From contig JAKSPG010000065.1 in NCBI GenBank assembly GCA_024405075.1, positions 1 to 6,901 on the forward strand: DNA of 6,901 bases, read 5' to 3'. A program made the translations under genes and the position numbers. Of this stretch, positions 5,369 through 6,901 are shown piece after piece (position 1 is the stretch's first letter; each line of letters begins with the position of its first letter). Source of the stretch: Elusimicrobiaceae bacterium (lineage in GTDB: Bacteria; Elusimicrobiota; Elusimicrobia; Elusimicrobiales; Elusimicrobiaceae). The notes under the pieces are model-generated. The model was not told the origin of the DNA, did not search any database, and worked only from the letters and a program-made list of their open reading frames with translations.

Positions 5369-6564
5369 TGCATAAGGTAAGCCGGCTTTTATTAGCGGCG
5401 TGGTTGATGGTGGCACCGTGCCTGCCCGTGCGGGGGGAAATAAAACTTCCGCCGGACATCATGACGTATGCCACCGAAGGCATTAACGGCGTTTACAGTT
5501 TGGATTACCCTACCGCGCAGAAAAATATCCAGCGTGTTTTTGCCCAAGAACCTGACCACCCTTTTGCGCATTTTGGAAACGCCATGATTGCGTGGAGCCG
5601 CTACGAGTACGAATTTGAGACCAGCGACGATTCCCAGCGCAAAGTATTTGAAGACATTTTAGACAATTCCATTTCCGGCATCAAACGCTGGTTAAAAACC
5701 CACCCCGATGACCCAAACGGGTACATGGGCCTGGGGGCCCTGTATGGGCTGCGAGCGTTGTTTTCCATGCGTACGCGCCGGTGGATAACGGCTTATTTTT
5801 CCGGCCGGCTGGCTATTAAAAATTTGGAACGTTCGTTGGCTCTGGACCCGACGTATTATGATGCTTTTTTCGGGCTAGGCATCTACCAATATTTTACGGG
5901 CACGTTGCCCAGCGTGATTAAGATATTGGCCAAAGTAGTGGCTATCCGAGGGAACCCGGATGAGGGCGTGCGCCAGTTGAACATCGCGCGCGAAAAAGCC
6001 ACTTTTACCTCGGACAGTGCCAAACTGATTTTAATTGAAGTACAAAACGTACGCGGGGGAAAGTATTACGATCCGCAAAAATCGTTGGAATTTATCCGCC
6101 AACTCCACGCCAAATATCCGAGTAATCCGCTGATGCATTACGTGGAAATTATTTGCTTGTACGAAACGGGGCAATACAAGGAAGTTTCCTCCTTGGCAAA
6201 TTATTTTTTGGAGCAAATCGGCCACAATCCGTACTATAAGGATATTTATATTGCCCGCGCGTATACCGCACTGGGAACGGTGCAAATGGCGCAAGGAAAT
6301 TTTGAACAGGCCCGCGATGTTTTTGAAAAAGGCCGCGAAGCGTTACACGGGCAGGAAGTAAGCCGCTGGGGGTTGTGGAACGAACTGCGTTTGGGCCAGG
6401 TGTACGACGTGTTGGGCCAGCGCGACAAAGCCGTTGCGCAATACAAGTACGTGTTATCTTTTAAAGACAAATGGGGCTTTGACGATTTGGCAAAATCGCT
6501 CATTAAAAAACCGTATAAGGCCCCCACGCAGGGCGATGTGGGCCCGTTGCCACCGCAGATTTGA
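5368..6564 (+). CDS. Secreted tetratricopeptide-repeat protein
   Basis: This 398-residue protein begins at the ATG of a TAATG overlap with serS; a weak GAGG lies 10 nt upstream. The first 23 residues form a signal peptide (H-K-V-S-R, a hydrophobic core, then V-R-G-E), so it probably acts in the periplasm. TPR-like helical pairs can be seen at about 45-78 (D-Y-P-T-A-Q-K-N-I then D-H-P-F-A-H-F-G), 112-170 (ending in A-L-D-P-T-Y-Y-D-A-F-F-G-L-G), 233-275, 295-325 (LGTVQMAQGNFEQARDVFEKG) and 339-366 (LGQVYDVLGQRDKAVAQY). The last two are the clearest. TPR domains bind other proteins; no catalytic motif is seen. The partner is not known, though the CsgG-like lipoprotein in the same operon is a reasonable candidate. 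It ends with a Pro-rich tail. Confidence 0.85.
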   Translation: MHKVSRLLLAAWLMVAPCLPVRGEIKLPPDIMTYATEGINGVYSLDYPTAQKNIQRVFAQEPDHPFAHFGNAMIAWSRYEYEFETSDDSQRKVFEDILDNSISGIKRWLKTHPDDPNGYMGLGALYGLRALFSMRTRRWITAYFSGRLAIKNLERSLALDPTYYDAFFGLGIYQYFTGTLPSVIKILAKVVAIRGNPDEGVRQLNIAREKATFTSDSAKLILIEVQNVRGGKYYDPQKSLEFIRQLHAKYPSNPLMHYVEIICLYETGQYKEVSSLANYFLEQIGHNPYYKDIYIARAYTALGTVQMAQGNFEQARDVFEKGREALHGQEVSRWGLWNELRLGQVYDVLGQRDKAVAQYKYVLSFKDKWGFDDLAKSLIKKPYKAPTQGDVGPLPPQI

Positions 6565-6573
6565 AGTGATAAA

Positions 6574-6603
6574 AGACGTCCCCGAAAGGGAACCCTGCCG
6601 TCT
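6574..6603 (+). promoter_or_regulatory. Short structured leader between the TPR gene and the broken barrel gene
   Basis: AGACG (6574-6578) can pair with CGTCT (6599-6603), enclosing a small CCC-GAAA-GGG hairpin with a GNRA-type loop (6581-6590). No T run follows, so on the plus strand it does not look like a terminator for the operon. It ends 10 nt before the Shine-Dalgarno of the broken barrel gene and could be a 5' leader structure. It matches no riboswitch class I know. On the minus strand the same structure is followed by TTTT. Confidence 0.35.
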
Positions 6604-6625
6604 AACTTGATACAAGGAGAAGTCA

Positions 6626-6820
6626 ATGAAAAAACTAGTCATAGCTGTAGTTGGTTTGTTGTGCTTCGCTCCGGACGCTTTTGGCGGATAACTGGGGCTT
6701 GGGTTTGCGTTGGGGTTGGATGCGAAGTACAACTTTAGTGCAAAAACCACAAAAGATGGCTTCACTTATTCCGACCGCACTGGTTTTGGTGCTGCCTTGA
6801 CAGGCCGTTTTTACTTCTAA
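6626..6820 (+). pseudogene. Remnant of a small outer-membrane beta-barrel gene (internal deletion, frameshift, stop)
   Basis: An excellent Shine-Dalgarno, AAGGAGA (6614-6620), precedes an ATG at 6626. The frame gives a signal peptide (MKKLVIAVVGLLCFAP...) and hits TAA at 6689, after 21 residues. The same frame then resumes and reads 42 codons to a TAA at 6818, giving LGFALGLDAKYNFSAK... and ending in GFGAALTGRFYF, the typical final strands of a barrel with a C-terminal Phe. Just before the break, the +1 frame reads A-D-N-W-G-L-G, which is what I expect right after such a signal peptide (A-F-A then D-N-W-G). That points to one extra G at 6683-6684, which pushes the start of the mature protein out of frame. 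The middle of the barrel, perhaps 100-150 residues, is gone. Intact ends with a missing centre fit an internal deletion. A functional product is unlikely. Confidence 0.8.
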
Positions 6821-6844
6821 TCGTAACGATTAAACGGTTTGTTG

Positions 6845-6880
6845 AAAACCACCCCTCCCGTTGGGCGGGGTGGTTTTTTT
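6845..6880 (+). terminator. Strong rho-independent terminator after the broken barrel gene
   Basis: AAAACCACCCC (6845-6855) pairs with GGGGTGGTTTT (6867-6877), with an inner CCC-GTT-GGG. The stem runs into seven T (6874-6880). The A run on the left means it could also terminate transcription from the right. It probably belonged to the original barrel gene and may now end the serS operon, for which no other terminator is visible. Confidence 0.92.
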
Positions 6881-6901
6881 ATGGTATTCTGCCGGAAAGG
6901 C

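Noticed and set aside
6574..6603. A known riboswitch or an operon terminator
   Set aside because: No consensus of a known riboswitch class could be matched by eye, and no T run follows on the plus strand.
6626..6691. A functional 21-residue peptide
   Set aside because: The peptide is only a signal sequence, and the downstream same-frame barrel end shows it is the stump of a longer gene.

Overview
The window looks like chromosomal DNA of a Gram-negative (diderm) bacterium of moderate GC content. Outer-membrane-type proteins ending in Phe, a lipoprotein and a KdsC-type sugar phosphatase all point that way. The style of the proteins, above all the broken barrel gene at the right end, reminds me of the Elusimicrobiota (Elusimicrobium-like gut bacteria). 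That assignment comes from memory, not from a search. No mobile element, CRISPR array, tRNA or rRNA is visible.

Left part (1-3087), all on the minus strand. Reading in the direction of transcription: a KdsC-like HAD phosphatase (2491-3087), a small outer-membrane beta-barrel protein (1821-2447), a hairpin terminator (1775-1804), then an MgtC/SapB-family membrane protein (1095-1724) and a DegT/DnrJ/EryC1 sugar aminotransferase (1-1077), which runs off the left edge. KdsC and the aminotransferase both suggest cell-surface glycan synthesis.

Right part (3141-6564), plus strand, is a very compact four-gene operon: a CsgG-like lipoprotein, an 85-residue membrane protein with no family I recognise, seryl-tRNA synthetase (serS), and a secreted TPR protein. 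Neighbouring genes overlap by 4 nt or 1 nt, or are 3 nt apart. A 53-bp divergent promoter region (3088-3140) separates the two halves, with a perfect TATAAT on each strand.

The far right (6565-6901) holds a short structured leader and a wrecked small outer-membrane beta-barrel gene (6626-6820). The wreck keeps its ribosome binding site, signal peptide and last strands, but the middle is missing and the frame is broken. A strong terminator follows it.

The most interesting signals are two. First, three genes lack a Shine-Dalgarno sequence and instead have a -10 box 6-7 nt before the ATG, which predicts leaderless or near-leaderless mRNAs; genes inside operons do have Shine-Dalgarno sequences. 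Second, the deletion remnant of the barrel gene. I did not find convincing evidence of a wholly new defence or metabolic system.
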